NCBI RefSeq assembly: GCF_018688455.1
Contig: NZ_CP061319.1
Coordinates: forward strand, 248,001 to 312,000
Length of the DNA stretch: 64,000 nt
Origin: Polynucleobacter sp. AM-7D1
Lineage (GTDB): Bacteria > Pseudomonadota > Gammaproteobacteria > Burkholderiales > Burkholderiaceae
Direction: 5' to 3'
In this document: positions 45,598 through 55,775 of the stretch, piece after piece
How positions within the stretch are numbered: position 1 is the stretch's first letter
Layout: each line of letters opens with the position of its first letter
The notes under the pieces: model-generated
Seen by the model: only the letters and a program-made list of their open reading frames with translations
Database searches by the model: none
What the model was told of the DNA's origin: nothing
Program-made: the position numbers and the translations under genes

Positions 45598-47748
45598 GTG
45601 AAGCAAATTTTAATTTCAAAAGGGCAGGCTATCCTGGAGGAGGTGCCAGCACCTCAAGCAGGGCCTGGAGAAATCCTTGTTAAAGTGGATACCTCTTGCT
45701 TATCAATAGGCACGGAGATGGGTAGTATTAAATCTAGCGGTATACCCATTTGGCGAAAGGCACTCAATAAACCAGAAAAAGCTGTTGCGACTCTGAAATT
45801 AGCAAGTTCTATAGGTGTTGCTAAGACATGGCAATTGATCAAGAGGACTCAAAGTGCGAGTAGCCCAACTGGGTATTCGGCGTCTGGAGTTGTAATGAGT
45901 GTGGGGAGAGGTATTTTAGATGTTACCCCTGGTGATAGAGTTGCTTGCGCAGGATCGCGATATGCGTATCATTCTGAATATATAAGAGTTCCAAGAAATC
46001 TTTGCGTAACTCTTCCAGATAAGGTGTCTCTAAGGGATGCTTCAACAGTGACACTAGGGGCTATTGCACTGCAAGGAATTAGGCGCTCCCAACCCCAACT
46101 TGGTGAAACATTCGTAGTAATTGGCTTGGGAATACTGGGTCAATTAACGGTACAGATATTGAAGGCAAATGGGTGTCGTGTAATAGCGATGGACGTAGAT
46201 GCTGGAAGGGTAGAGTTAGCAAAAACTTTGGGAGCTAATGTTGGGATATGTGCCCTTGATTCCGAGGGTTTGGAAGAGGTTGCTATTCTAACTGATGGAG
46301 TTGGTGCAGATGGTGTAATTATTACGGCCGCTACAGAGTCAGATGATGTAGTTGCCAATGCATTCAAGGTCACTAGGAAAAAGGGGAGGGTTGTACTCGT
46401 AGGCGATGTTGGGTTGAATCTTAATCGAGATGATTTCTATAAAAAGGAAATCGATTTTTTAATTTCAACTTCTTATGGCCCTGGACGATACGATGCTAAA
46501 TATGAGGAATTGGGGCTAGACTACCCGATAGGCTATGTTCGATGGACAGAAAATCGAAATATGGGGGAGTATATAAATCTAATTTCAGAGGGCAGAGTTA
46601 ATATTACTCCGCTGATTACTAAGATTTATCCGTTTACAGATTCTGAGCATGCATATGCTAATTTGAACCTAGGTAGCCCACAAAAATTGCTGGTTTTACT
46701 GGAGTATCCAAAGGAAAGCGATTATTCCACAAGATTGGAGGAGGTTAAATCTCGGAGAAGCCAGACTGTTAGCCCAATTAATGTCGCTCTAATTGGGGCT
46801 GGATCATTTGCTAAATCTGCCCATTTGCCAAATTTAAACAAGCTCCCACAAAGGTTTACATTAAAAGCGATAGCGTCAAGGAATGGCCATATAGCTTCTA
46901 GTCTGGCAAAAGAGTTTGGCGCTAAGTATTCTTCAACTTCTTATGAGAATATCATTGCCGATGAGGAGGTAGACTCAGTAATTATCTCCACGAGACATAA
47001 TTTACATGCTGAAATAGTAATTGCAGCACTTAAAAAAGGTAAAAATGTACTAGTCGAAAAACCGCTTGCAATAAATCAGGCTGAACTGGACCAGATTAAG
47101 AGTTTTTATGCTGAAGTTTCGCGAGAAGAGAAATTTCCAGTGATGATGACTGGTTACAATAGACGCCACTCAATATATGCAATAAAAATGCAAGAATTTT
47201 TGGATGGGCGAAAGAATCCATTCATAATAAATTATAGAATGAATGCGGGATACATTCCTGGGGAAAATTGGGTTCATGGAGATGAGGGCGGTGGCCGAAA
47301 TCTTGGTGAGGCATGTCATGTATATGATTTATTTTTATTTCTATCAAGATCAAAGATGGTTGAGTGGAGTGCTCATTCAATATCGCCCAAGGGCAGCTTT
47401 TATCAAAGAAATGATAATTTCATTGCGACACTGAAATTCGCTGATGGTTCATTAGCTAATTTAATATATACCGCTATGGGCCACCCAGGACTACCTAAGG
47501 AGCAGGCTGAGATATATTGTGATGGCAAAGTTGCAGTTTTAAGTGACTACAGATCTTTTAATACATATGGTGGGAAAGACTTCTCATTTAAAACACCTTT
47601 GCAAGAAAAAGGGCTAAAAGAGGAGTTGATAGCCTTTGCAGATGCAATTGATGGCGGAATATCCCTATCGGATATTTGTATTCAAATAGAATCAGCGGAA
47701 ATTGCATTAAATATTGAAAAGGCGATTCTTGGTGGGAATCAAAACTAA
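45598..47748 (+). CDS. bi-domain oxidoreductase: zinc-type alcohol dehydrogenase fused to Gfo/Idh/MocA
   Basis: A 716-residue protein with two dehydrogenase domains. Residues 1-375 are a medium-chain dehydrogenase: PTGYSASGVVMSVGRG, GDRVACAGSRYAYHSEYIRV and VVIGLGILGQLTVQILKANG (NAD loop). Residues 395-716 are Gfo/Idh/MocA: NVALIGAGSFAKSAHLPNLN, KKGKNVLVEKPLAINQAEL (catalytic lysine) and VHGDEGGGRNLGEACHVYDL. Fusions of this kind occur in exopolysaccharide loci next to heparinase II/III genes, as here. The substrate is probably a nucleotide or lipid-linked sugar; unknown. The start is GTG. Confidence 0.85.
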   Translation: MKQILISKGQAILEEVPAPQAGPGEILVKVDTSCLSIGTEMGSIKSSGIPIWRKALNKPEKAVATLKLASSIGVAKTWQLIKRTQSASSPTGYSASGVVMSVGRGILDVTPGDRVACAGSRYAYHSEYIRVPRNLCVTLPDKVSLRDASTVTLGAIALQGIRRSQPQLGETFVVIGLGILGQLTVQILKANGCRVIAMDVDAGRVELAKTLGANVGICALDSEGLEEVAILTDGVGADGVIITAATESDDVVANAFKVTRKKGRVVLVGDVGLNLNRDDFYKKEIDFLISTSYGPGRYDAKYEELGLDYPIGYVRWTENRNMGEYINLISEGRVNITPLITKIYPFTDSEHAYANLNLGSPQKLLVLLEYPKESDYSTRLEEVKSRRSQTVSPINVALIGAGSFAKSAHLPNLNKLPQRFTLKAIASRNGHIASSLAKEFGAKYSSTSYENIIADEEVDSVIISTRHNLHAEIVIAALKKGKNVLVEKPLAINQAELDQIKSFYAEVSREEKFPVMMTGYNRRHSIYAIKMQEFLDGRKNPFIINYRMNAGYIPGENWVHGDEGGGRNLGEACHVYDLFLFLSRSKMVEWSAHSISPKGSFYQRNDNFIATLKFADGSLANLIYTAMGHPGLPKEQAEIYCDGKVAVLSDYRSFNTYGGKDFSFKTPLQEKGLKEELIAFADAIDGGISLSDICIQIESAEIALNIEKAILGGNQN

Positions 47749-49879
47749 AGACACTATCAATATTTTTTTAAGTAGAAATAAACGTCGATGCAGATCCAAT
47801 TTAAGTAGGTTGGGGGTAAGAATATTTGACGCAATATTTGGAAAATTTTATTTTCTAAATATTGAAAATAATTCAATAAACTTTGTACTTCAAAATCCTA
47901 TTGACTTTAAGCTTTCAAAAGCGGATTGGGTAGTTGCAAATAAATACTTAAATCACTATTTTGATCTATTGGGCTCCGATTGGGTTCAAGTTTCTTATGG
48001 AATGAGTTGTGCGGGTTTTCTTGATGTACGCTACGATCCAGGTCCATTATTTAGTAAATCCTGGTTGGGCAAAGATGGGTTAAAAATTCGTAACATTCGC
48101 TCCCATATATCACCAAGATATATTCCGATTGATTGGCAGGTTGATTTTAAGTCTGGTTATCGATGGAGTGAGAACAAATGGTATAGAAATATTAGCTATG
48201 AAAAGTTGAAAGGGGTAGACATCAAAGTCCCTTGGGAGCTTTCCCGACTTCAGCATTTACCATTATTGGCCGCCACTTATGCAGATAAACGAGAGGATAA
48301 GTGGGCAATTGAAATTATTGATCAGACTTTAGATTGGATCTCAGCAAATCCGCCTAGATATGGCGTTAATTGGGCTTGCACAATGGATGTTTCAATTCGA
48401 GTGGTTAATATTCTGATTGCAATCGATATTTTAAGGTCTTCTGGATATAGACCTTCCATCGAAGTAGAAAAAATCCTCACTGCATCCATTTATTCTCATG
48501 CAAAGCATATTTCTGCAAACTTGGAGTGGTCGGAGGTAATGCGAGGCAACCACTACCTTGCAAATATAGCTGGATTACTTGTTACTTCAATATACCTTCC
48601 CAGTTCTGACGAGACAAATGCATGGATCATGTATTCAACCCAAGAAATCATGATTGAAATGGAAAGACAATTCTTACATGATGGCGGGCATTTTGAGGCG
48701 TCTACTTGTTACCATAGTTTTTGCATGGAAATGATTGCAGTGGCTATTTTATTTTCCGAATCCATACCCACTAAGAGACTGGAAATCATTTTTGATAGCG
48801 CCGAAGTTAGATTTTGGTCGGGTGCTGGATTAAGAAAAGATACATACATAAAACTCAAGTCAAATTATTATTTATCAGGAAGTATTTTTAGCAACGATTT
48901 TCATGATAAATTTTTAAGTGGAATTCATTTTATAGCTGATGTATTAAAGCCAAATGGCCATCTTCCTCAAATAGGTGATAACGATAGCGGAAGATTTATC
49001 GGGCTCTTGGGTAGCTATTTTTTGAAGGATTTTGAGGGTATATTAAGCCTTCATAAAAACTTTAATGGAGCATTGGGATGGATCGGTTTATTGTTGCCGA
49101 TATTGCCAACACGGATTATTGATGCATTTACTTCATCTTATATTGATAAATCCTATGAAATTTTTGGAGCCTCCATTCTTCAAAATTGCCCCAAGAATCG
49201 TTACTCAATGGAATGGAATAATCCCCGTTTGAGTTTCATGCCTACATTTGATGGAGATAAGCCCACCTATTTTATTGATCGGTTTATAGAAAGATCGACG
49301 CATAAAGTCGCAAGTGAGCTTCTCATCGATGGAGCTGAATTCTTGAATGGGTTAGAGTTATATGCATATCAAGATTTTGGCTTGTATATATTTAAGTCGA
49401 AGCGCATATATTTATCTATACGTTGCGGTTATGCGAAGTGGGACTCTAGCGGTTGCCACGCACATGAAGATCAGCTTTCATTGGAGATAATGATAGATGG
49501 GAAAAGTATTTCAAGAGATCCCGGTACATATGTTTACACCCCTTCAAGACATCTTAGAAACTTATACCGATCCTCCGCAACTCATGTAGCACCATACACG
49601 CAGACCAAGAAAAGTCAGCTTTACTCTGGTGACTCTAATTCACCTCCTTTTTCACCACCTAGACATTATTTTGGTAAATGCATTAAGGTCTCTGAAAAAT
49701 TTTTTTTTGGAATTTCTTCGGTGGATGGTGGTGAAGTAATGAGGAAAGTTGAGTTGTATGACGATCGATTGGCTGTGACTGATTACTATAGACTAGATGA
49801 ATCATGGTATGCGCCTAATGAATCACTATTTTCACCGTTTGTGAATATTCCATTTAGCCCTGGTTACGGTCATCAATGA
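47732..49879 (+). CDS. heparinase II/III family protein
   Basis: About 715 residues. The N-terminal half is an alpha/alpha toroid (VPWELSRLQHLPLLAATYAD, NPPRYGVNWACTMDVSIRVVN, GNHYLANIAGLLVTSIYLP, HFEASTCYHSFCMEM), typical of the alginate-lyase and heparinase group. The C-terminal half is the heparinase II/III beta domain with the RCGYAKWDSSGCHAHEDQLS and SISRDPGTYVYTP motifs, where the His-Asp region is catalytic. No signal peptide is evident, so it may act in the cytoplasm on a lipid-linked product. The start is uncertain (TTG at 47714 or 47729, or GTG at 47732, after AAGG); all overlap the oxidoreductase gene. Confidence 0.85.
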   Translation: MGIKTKDTINIFLSRNKRRCRSNLSRLGVRIFDAIFGKFYFLNIENNSINFVLQNPIDFKLSKADWVVANKYLNHYFDLLGSDWVQVSYGMSCAGFLDVRYDPGPLFSKSWLGKDGLKIRNIRSHISPRYIPIDWQVDFKSGYRWSENKWYRNISYEKLKGVDIKVPWELSRLQHLPLLAATYADKREDKWAIEIIDQTLDWISANPPRYGVNWACTMDVSIRVVNILIAIDILRSSGYRPSIEVEKILTASIYSHAKHISANLEWSEVMRGNHYLANIAGLLVTSIYLPSSDETNAWIMYSTQEIMIEMERQFLHDGGHFEASTCYHSFCMEMIAVAILFSESIPTKRLEIIFDSAEVRFWSGAGLRKDTYIKLKSNYYLSGSIFSNDFHDKFLSGIHFIADVLKPNGHLPQIGDNDSGRFIGLLGSYFLKDFEGILSLHKNFNGALGWIGLLLPILPTRIIDAFTSSYIDKSYEIFGASILQNCPKNRYSMEWNNPRLSFMPTFDGDKPTYFIDRFIERSTHKVASELLIDGAEFLNGLELYAYQDFGLYIFKSKRIYLSIRCGYAKWDSSGCHAHEDQLSLEIMIDGKSISRDPGTYVYTPSRHLRNLYRSSATHVAPYTQTKKSQLYSGDSNSPPFSPPRHYFGKCIKVSEKFFFGISSVDGGEVMRKVELYDDRLAVTDYYRLDESWYAPNESLFSPFVNIPFSPGYGHQ

Positions 49880-51018
49880 GCATATCTTTATTGATGGCTG
49901 TATACAACCCCATTGAATATGATGGTAGAGTAAAACGCTCGGCTAATGCCTTGGCTGAAATCTGTAATATCAAGGTCATATGCCCTGCACAGGATTTCTC
50001 TAGCGATTGCTTTAACCCGGATGCATTCGATGTGATGAGAGTTTTATCGCCAAAAATTAAAATTCAAGCATTAAAACAAATTTTTTTTTGGGTAAATTTT
50101 ATTTTTCAGGCCATAAAATTAAGGCCAAGTATTATCTACGCGCATGATTACTATTTAATTTTTCCAGCATGGTTAGCTGCATTTATGACTAATGCGTATT
50201 TGGTGTACGATGCTCATGAATTGATCATACCAAATCAAGGTGAGAGAATATCTAAGCGAGATAACTTCTTTTATTTTCTTGAGAGTAGATTTATTAAATC
50301 AGCGGATCTAGTAATAGCAGCAAATCAAGAGCGTGCCAATATTATGGGGGAGCATTATGAATTGAAGAAAATCCCACTTGTAGTTAGAAATATTCCACCA
50401 ATGCCAAAGCAAACATTAAGTGATAAATTAGTTTTTAGGCTTTATGAAAAGCTAGAACATGAGTATCAAGAAGATATTCATATTATATATATGGGGGATA
50501 TCAACCTAGACCGTGGAATCGGCGATCTAATTAACTCGCTAAAATATTTGCCTATGAGATATAAGTGCATATTGATTGGTGGTGGGCCAAGTGAGAGTTT
50601 AATTAAGTTATCTCATAGTCAGGACATCATTGGTAAGCGCTTGAGATTACTTGGGCCAGTACCACATAATCATATCCCGGATTTATTAAGGCAAGGGGAT
50701 ATTGGATTTTTAAGCTATTCTATGGTCGGTAGGAATAATATATATTGCGCCCCAAATAAGATATATGAATATGCTCAATCTGGGCTTCCGATTATCTCAA
50801 CTTCGCAGGAGCCAATAGTATCTATTCTAAGAAAATATAAGATTGGAGAGTTGTTACCTATTAAAGATAAAAATACCCCTCTAAAAATTGCTGAATATAT
50901 CAAAAAAATATCATTTTCTAATGAATATAAACATGCAATTAGAAAATTCTTGCTTGATAATCCCCACAAATCTGAGATGGATAAATTAAAAGATGCAATT
51001 AACGGAGTGATAAATTGA
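49876..51018 (+). CDS. family 4 glycosyltransferase
   Basis: A 380-residue GT-B protein: LLMAVYNPIEYDGRVKRSAN near the start, PSIIYAHDYYLIFPAWLAAF, YLVYDAHELIIPN, IIYMGDINLDRGIGDLINSL and APNKIYEYAQSGLPIISTSQ at the donor site. Its ATG overlaps the heparinase stop (ATGA), and its own stop overlaps the next start. It is likely to add a repeat-unit sugar. The donor is not known. Confidence 0.87.
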   Translation: MSISLLMAVYNPIEYDGRVKRSANALAEICNIKVICPAQDFSSDCFNPDAFDVMRVLSPKIKIQALKQIFFWVNFIFQAIKLRPSIIYAHDYYLIFPAWLAAFMTNAYLVYDAHELIIPNQGERISKRDNFFYFLESRFIKSADLVIAANQERANIMGEHYELKKIPLVVRNIPPMPKQTLSDKLVFRLYEKLEHEYQEDIHIIYMGDINLDRGIGDLINSLKYLPMRYKCILIGGGPSESLIKLSHSQDIIGKRLRLLGPVPHNHIPDLLRQGDIGFLSYSMVGRNNIYCAPNKIYEYAQSGLPIISTSQEPIVSILRKYKIGELLPIKDKNTPLKIAEYIKKISFSNEYKHAIRKFLLDNPHKSEMDKLKDAINGVIN

Positions 51019-52232
51019 GTATTGCAAAAAATATCTCTTTTCCAGAAAAATATTTAAGTAATGAATGGCTAATGAAATTTTTAGTATATTTTTCATTAAT
51101 AGATATCACTATATTACCTTACTTTAAATATTTTATTGTTCCGTATAGTTTACCCCTTATTGTAGTCTCAAGCCTGATTATAATATTGAAATCTAAGAAA
51201 GATTATTATTATTATTTGTTTATAATAATTTTAGTTAGTGTTATTATAAGTTTATTAGCTTCACTAATTATATTTCCGTATAATCAGTATGCAACTAATA
51301 ATGTTAAAAGAGCCTGCCAATTAATTACAACATTCGCCTATTTTTTCTCAGTAAAATGGATTTCAACTAAATTTAACATTAATTATAGGCTCCCACTTTA
51401 TTTATATATTTTAATAATTGGAGTTTTAGCGCATCTATTTATCTTGGATCCAATTAGCACCTTGGAAATGATGAGGAATTTTTATGGCCCTCTTGTTACA
51501 GAGCAAGAAATTGTATTGGTTCACTATAGGTTTGCTTATCTTTTCTCTGACCCTAATACTTCATCATATTTTTTTCTGATAGCAGTAGCACCTGCTCTTA
51601 TTGCATTAAAAGATAGACCAACTTGGTTTGTAATTTTATCCGCCCTTGGAATGATGATTATATTTATTGGCCAAAGCCGAGGAGCCATGCTAATTTTTCC
51701 AGTGATATTATTATTTACATACTTTTATAATGCTGGCAACTACAGTATTAATTACATTTTTCCAAGAATAGCCCCATTTTTTTTAATAATAGGATCAAGT
51801 ATTGCTATATTCCTCCTTTATTTTTATCTTAATGCGGATAGTATAGTTTTGAAAAAAGCATATATTAGGCTATTGTCTAGCGATGGATCATACGCAAATG
51901 GAGGGCATCGTTTTAGCATATGGCTTCAAGGCATAGATTATTATCTACCTTTGCCATTTGGTCGGGGCTATTCGTTATATATGAATAATGAGTTATATTT
52001 TCCTCATTCTGATGTTATTGGTATCCTTTATCGATATGGTTTCATAGCGCTTTTTGCAATAATATTTTTTTTATTCAATAGATTTTCTGCATCTTTCACT
52101 TTATTTTTACCGGGATTCATGGCTTTCTTTATTAATTCTTTAGTGGATGAACAAAAAGTTTTTTCATTGTTTTTAATGCTACTTGCTTTTTATCTAAATG
52201 AACAAAAAAATAAGATGACTGTTAGCGCATGA
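51015..52232 (+). CDS. O-antigen ligase/polymerase-like membrane protein
   Basis: A 405-residue hydrophobic protein with about ten membrane segments. The C-terminal half holds GHRFSIWLQGIDYYLPLPFG and the segment ending RGYSLYMNNELYFPHSDVIG, followed by LYRYGFIALFAII. This GRGYS...PHSDVI...YG pattern is the Wzy/WaaL (O-antigen ligase) signature loop. Which of polymerase or ligase it is cannot be told from sequence. Low GC. The start is a TTG overlapping the previous stop; M20 is an alternative. Confidence 0.72.
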   Translation: MSIAKNISFPEKYLSNEWLMKFLVYFSLIDITILPYFKYFIVPYSLPLIVVSSLIIILKSKKDYYYYLFIIILVSVIISLLASLIIFPYNQYATNNVKRACQLITTFAYFFSVKWISTKFNINYRLPLYLYILIIGVLAHLFILDPISTLEMMRNFYGPLVTEQEIVLVHYRFAYLFSDPNTSSYFFLIAVAPALIALKDRPTWFVILSALGMMIIFIGQSRGAMLIFPVILLFTYFYNAGNYSINYIFPRIAPFFLIIGSSIAIFLLYFYLNADSIVLKKAYIRLLSSDGSYANGGHRFSIWLQGIDYYLPLPFGRGYSLYMNNELYFPHSDVIGILYRYGFIALFAIIFFLFNRFSASFTLFLPGFMAFFINSLVDEQKVFSLFLMLLAFYLNEQKNKMTVSA

Positions 52233-53410
52233 AGAAGATTAAAGTCCTTGTTATTTTCGGGACTAGACCAGAGGCCGTTAAAATGGCGCCTCTTTGTATG
52301 GCGCTACGTAATGATGTTAGGTTTGAAACAAGGATATGTTTGACGGGGCAGCACCGAGAGATGCTGGATCAGGTCTTGGAAGTTTTTGAACTCAAAGGTG
52401 ATTATGATTTAAAAGTAATGCGTCAAGGTCAAGATTTGTCGGAGTTAACATCGAATATACTTATTGGCTTAAAACCTATTATGGAAGGTTTTTCACCAGA
52501 TATTTGCCTGGTCCATGGTGACACAACGACATCAATGGCCGCTTCATTAGCTTCATTCTATGCAAGAATACCAACTGGACACGTAGAAGCTGGCCTAAGA
52601 ACCAAAGATCTCTTTTCGCCATGGCCAGAAGAGGGAAACAGGCGTGTAAACACTGCACTAAATGCGCTACACTTTGCGCCAACACTGGAGTCTTTTGATA
52701 ATCTAGTGATTGAGGGTGTTAATCCAAGCTCAATTATATTGACGGGAAATACAGTAATTGATGCACTAAATATTGCTGTAATGAAGTTGCAAAGCAATCC
52801 AAGCCTTGTATTGGAGATGGCCAATAAATTTAGTTTCATTAAAAGTAGTCGGAAAATGTTACTGGTTACTGGCCATAGACGAGAAAATATTGGGGAGGGG
52901 CTGGATGGTGTGAGCAAAGCTTTATCAATAATAGCCAAAAGATATCCTTGCTTAGATATTGTTTATGCAATGCACATGAATCCTGCAGTTCAAATTTCCG
53001 TAAAAAAATATCTTGGCGAGCAGAAAAATGTTCATCTAATTGGCCCTCAAAACTATATGGCATTTATTTATTTGATGCAGAGTTCAACATTAATACTAAC
53101 AGATTCTGGTGGCATACAAGAGGAGGCGCCTGCATTAGGTAAACCAGTTTTGGTATTTAGAGAGACTACCGAAAGGCCAGAGGCTGTTAGAGCTGGCTGT
53201 GCAAAATTGGTTGGACTCAGTGATCAAAATATTTTAAGAGAAGTGGAAAACCTAATTACTAATGAGCAGGAAAGAATACGAATGTCTCAGGTAAGTAATC
53301 CGTACGGAGATGGGTTTGCGTCTGCTAAAATACTCGAATCTTTAGTCAAGTATTTTGAAAAAATTCATCATAAGCAAGTCAACAGTAAATATCGAGAAGA
53401 GAATTTTTAA
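52229..53410 (+). CDS. wecB: UDP-N-acetylglucosamine 2-epimerase (non-hydrolysing)
   Basis: A 393-residue epimerase. VLVIFGTRPEAVKMAPLCMA (4-23), LVHGDTTTSMAASLASFYAR, GHVEAGLRTKDLFSPWPEEG, LVTGHRRENIGEGLDGV and LTDSGGIQEEAPALGKPVLV are family blocks in the usual order. It makes UDP-ManNAc, the substrate of the dehydrogenase encoded next. The start overlaps the preceding gene (ATGA). Confidence 0.94.
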   Translation: MKKIKVLVIFGTRPEAVKMAPLCMALRNDVRFETRICLTGQHREMLDQVLEVFELKGDYDLKVMRQGQDLSELTSNILIGLKPIMEGFSPDICLVHGDTTTSMAASLASFYARIPTGHVEAGLRTKDLFSPWPEEGNRRVNTALNALHFAPTLESFDNLVIEGVNPSSIILTGNTVIDALNIAVMKLQSNPSLVLEMANKFSFIKSSRKMLLVTGHRRENIGEGLDGVSKALSIIAKRYPCLDIVYAMHMNPAVQISVKKYLGEQKNVHLIGPQNYMAFIYLMQSSTLILTDSGGIQEEAPALGKPVLVFRETTERPEAVRAGCAKLVGLSDQNILREVENLITNEQERIRMSQVSNPYGDGFASAKILESLVKYFEKIHHKQVNSKYREENF

Positions 53411-53456
53411 AAATAAATATTGAAACATCTTTGAGTGGCTTAAACCAATTTGCAAA

Positions 53457-53470
53457 AGTATTTAAATACT
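53457..53470. repeat. 14-base perfect palindrome upstream of wecC
   Basis: AGTATTTAAATACT lies 23 bases upstream of the wecC start in the 83-base spacer after wecB, the longest gap in this stretch of the locus. It could be a regulator site or chance in AT-rich DNA. Confidence 0.3.
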
Positions 53471-53493
53471 AAAGCTGTTTTAAAAGAAAATTT

Positions 53494-54741
53494 ATGATTA
53501 CAAAGAAAAAAATATGCGTAATTGGTCTTGGCTATATTGGATTACCAACAGCAGTAATGTTTGCATCAAAAGGGTGCAATGTTAGTGGTGTCGATATAAA
53601 TAGTGAGGTGGTAAATCTAATTAATAGCGGAACACCACATATAGATGAGCCGGGACTAATTTTAGAATTAAATAATCAAATTAATTCAGGAAATTTAAAA
53701 GCCTTTGATCGCCCAATTGAATCAGATGTTTATATTATAGCGGTACCTACTCCCATAGGTAGTGATTTTAAGGCCGACCTTTCTTACGTAGATAAAGCAG
53801 TTGAATCAATCACGCCACTAATAAAGTTAGGAAATTTAATAATACTCGAATCAACTTCTCCAGTCGGTACGACCTTAAGAATAAGGGATGCTTTAGCTAA
53901 AAAAAGACCAGATTTAAAAATTTTAATTGAGGATAATTCCAATGCTGATATTAATATAGCGTATTGTCCTGAAAGAGTATTGCCGGGTAGGATTATGGAG
54001 GAATTATCTCTAAATGATAGGATAGTAGGCGGAATAACAAATGCATGTTCCAAAAAAGCTAAAGAACTCTATAAAATATTTGTGGACGGTGAGATTCACA
54101 TAACAGACTCAAAGACAGCGGAGTTAGCAAAATTAACTGAAAATAGCTATAGAGATATAAATATTGCATTTGCAAATGAAATTTCAATGATATGTGATGA
54201 CTTGAAAATTAATGTAACTGAGTTGATACGATTATCCAACAAGCATCCAAGAGTGAAAATTTTAGAACCAGGAGTAGGTGTTGGCGGGCACTGCATAGCA
54301 ATTGATCCGTGGTTCATAGTTGAGTCAGACCCAACTCGTGCAAAAATAATAAAACTAGCAAGAGAAGTTAATCACAATAAAACTGAATGGGTATACAAAA
54401 AAATATTAAATGAAATAAATAATATTAAACCTAAAGTATTGAGGATAGGTATTATGGGACTAGCATTTAAGCCAAATGTAGCGGATCTAAGGGAAAGTCC
54501 AGCAATGGAAATTGCCTTAAAATTGGCCTTGAATACAGATGTAACAATTATATTGAGTGAACCCAACATAAATAAAATTCCGACTGAATTTGCTGGTTTA
54601 AATATTTATCTTGATAATAGAGAAAATGCATTTGAAGATGCCGATATCATTGTTGCACTTGTAAGGCACAAAGAATTTTTCTCAATGATAAAAAGGTATG
54701 AATATAAAAATATATTAGATTTCTGCGGGTTACTGATGTGA
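53494..54741 (+). CDS. wecC: UDP-N-acetyl-D-mannosamine dehydrogenase
   Basis: A 415-residue UDP-sugar 6-dehydrogenase of the WecC type: VIGLGYIGLPTAVMFASKGC (NAD loop), TPHIDEPGL, VIESTS-like LILESTSPVGTTLRIRDAL, YCPERVLPGRIMEEL, ELAKLTENSYRDINIAFANE and the cysteine nucleophile in GVGVGGHCIAIDPWFI. The GHCIAIDPWFI motif favours ManNAc over glucose as substrate. It makes UDP-ManNAcA together with wecB. Confidence 0.93.
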   Translation: MITKKKICVIGLGYIGLPTAVMFASKGCNVSGVDINSEVVNLINSGTPHIDEPGLILELNNQINSGNLKAFDRPIESDVYIIAVPTPIGSDFKADLSYVDKAVESITPLIKLGNLIILESTSPVGTTLRIRDALAKKRPDLKILIEDNSNADINIAYCPERVLPGRIMEELSLNDRIVGGITNACSKKAKELYKIFVDGEIHITDSKTAELAKLTENSYRDINIAFANEISMICDDLKINVTELIRLSNKHPRVKILEPGVGVGGHCIAIDPWFIVESDPTRAKIIKLAREVNHNKTEWVYKKILNEINNIKPKVLRIGIMGLAFKPNVADLRESPAMEIALKLALNTDVTIILSEPNINKIPTEFAGLNIYLDNRENAFEDADIIVALVRHKEFFSMIKRYEYKNILDFCGLLM

Positions 54742-55775
54742 TGGCGTATGAGAATTTAATTTTCTTCGCTCCAAATATTAATAGGGGAGGGGGTAAGTAT
54801 ATTTTTGACGACATAATTAATAGCGGGTCATATAAGAACTGCGTATTTATTGTGGATGCTAGAAATAAAATAAATACAGAAAAAATAAAAGAATCCAAAT
54901 TAATTATTATTAAGCCCAAAATATTAAGTAGATTTTATTCAGAGTTTTTATTGTGGAAATTGTCTAAAAATTACAATCAGATTATTATCTTAGGAAACTT
55001 ACCGCCATTATTAAATATAAAACGTAGGGTAGTTATATTTTTTCAAAATAGATTAATTCTGAATTCAGATTATCCACGAGAACGTAGTGCAAGAGGCGTT
55101 ATAAAATCTTATGTTGAAACCAAATGGTTGCAATATTTTTCTAAGGATAATCATGAGTTCATTGTTCAAACAGAAACAATGAAAGAAGAGTTGCAAAAAA
55201 AAATTGGATGTAAAGCTCATATAGAAGTAATGGGGTTTAAAACTAATCGAATGGTAAATGGCTTTCAAAGAGAAAAAAATGATACTGGCGAGAAAACTTT
55301 CATTTACATTGCTTCAGGAGACTTGCATAAGAATCATAAAAATCTAATTGAGGCGTGGAAAATATTGGCTTCGAGGGGTATTAAATGCTGCCTAACACTG
55401 ACTATTGATGAAGCTATTTACCCTGTAATTTCTAAATATATTAATGATACTAAAGAACAATATGATTTAGACATAAAAAATATGGGTAATATTAATGCAA
55501 TGGAATTATCTCACCTATATAACACATCACAAGTGCTTATCTATCCCTCATTTGTGGAGTCACTAGGTTTGCCACTGCTGGAGGCCAGCGATTATGGACT
55601 AGAGATCTTAGCTCCAGAAGTTGATTATGTAAGGGACATCATAAATCCAACTCAAACGTTTGACCCGAGTTCTGCAAAGTCGATATCAAGAGCAGTAGAA
55701 AGATGTTTAGGTATACCTAATAAGCTTAATGAAATACATTCTACAAAAGAATTTTTGGATTATATAATTGAATAA
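54741..55775 (+). CDS. glycosyltransferase (GT4-like)
   Basis: A 344-residue protein, weakly conserved at the N-terminus, but with a GT4 C-terminal half: TFIYIASGDLHKNHKNLIEA, MGNINAMELSHLYNTSQVLI, YPSFVESLGLPLLEASDYGL. ATG at 54741 overlaps the TGA of wecC (TGATG). It may transfer ManNAcA, being next to the genes for that sugar; this is inference. Confidence 0.78.
   Translation: MAYENLIFFAPNINRGGGKYIFDDIINSGSYKNCVFIVDARNKINTEKIKESKLIIIKPKILSRFYSEFLLWKLSKNYNQIIILGNLPPLLNIKRRVVIFFQNRLILNSDYPRERSARGVIKSYVETKWLQYFSKDNHEFIVQTETMKEELQKKIGCKAHIEVMGFKTNRMVNGFQREKNDTGEKTFIYIASGDLHKNHKNLIEAWKILASRGIKCCLTLTIDEAIYPVISKYINDTKEQYDLDIKNMGNINAMELSHLYNTSQVLIYPSFVESLGLPLLEASDYGLEILAPEVDYVRDIINPTQTFDPSSAKSISRAVERCLGIPNKLNEIHSTKEFLDYIIE

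Noticed and set aside
52558..52938. 126-codon minus-strand open frame inside wecB
   Set aside because: It is the antisense shadow of a well conserved gene, with no ribosome site or neighbours.
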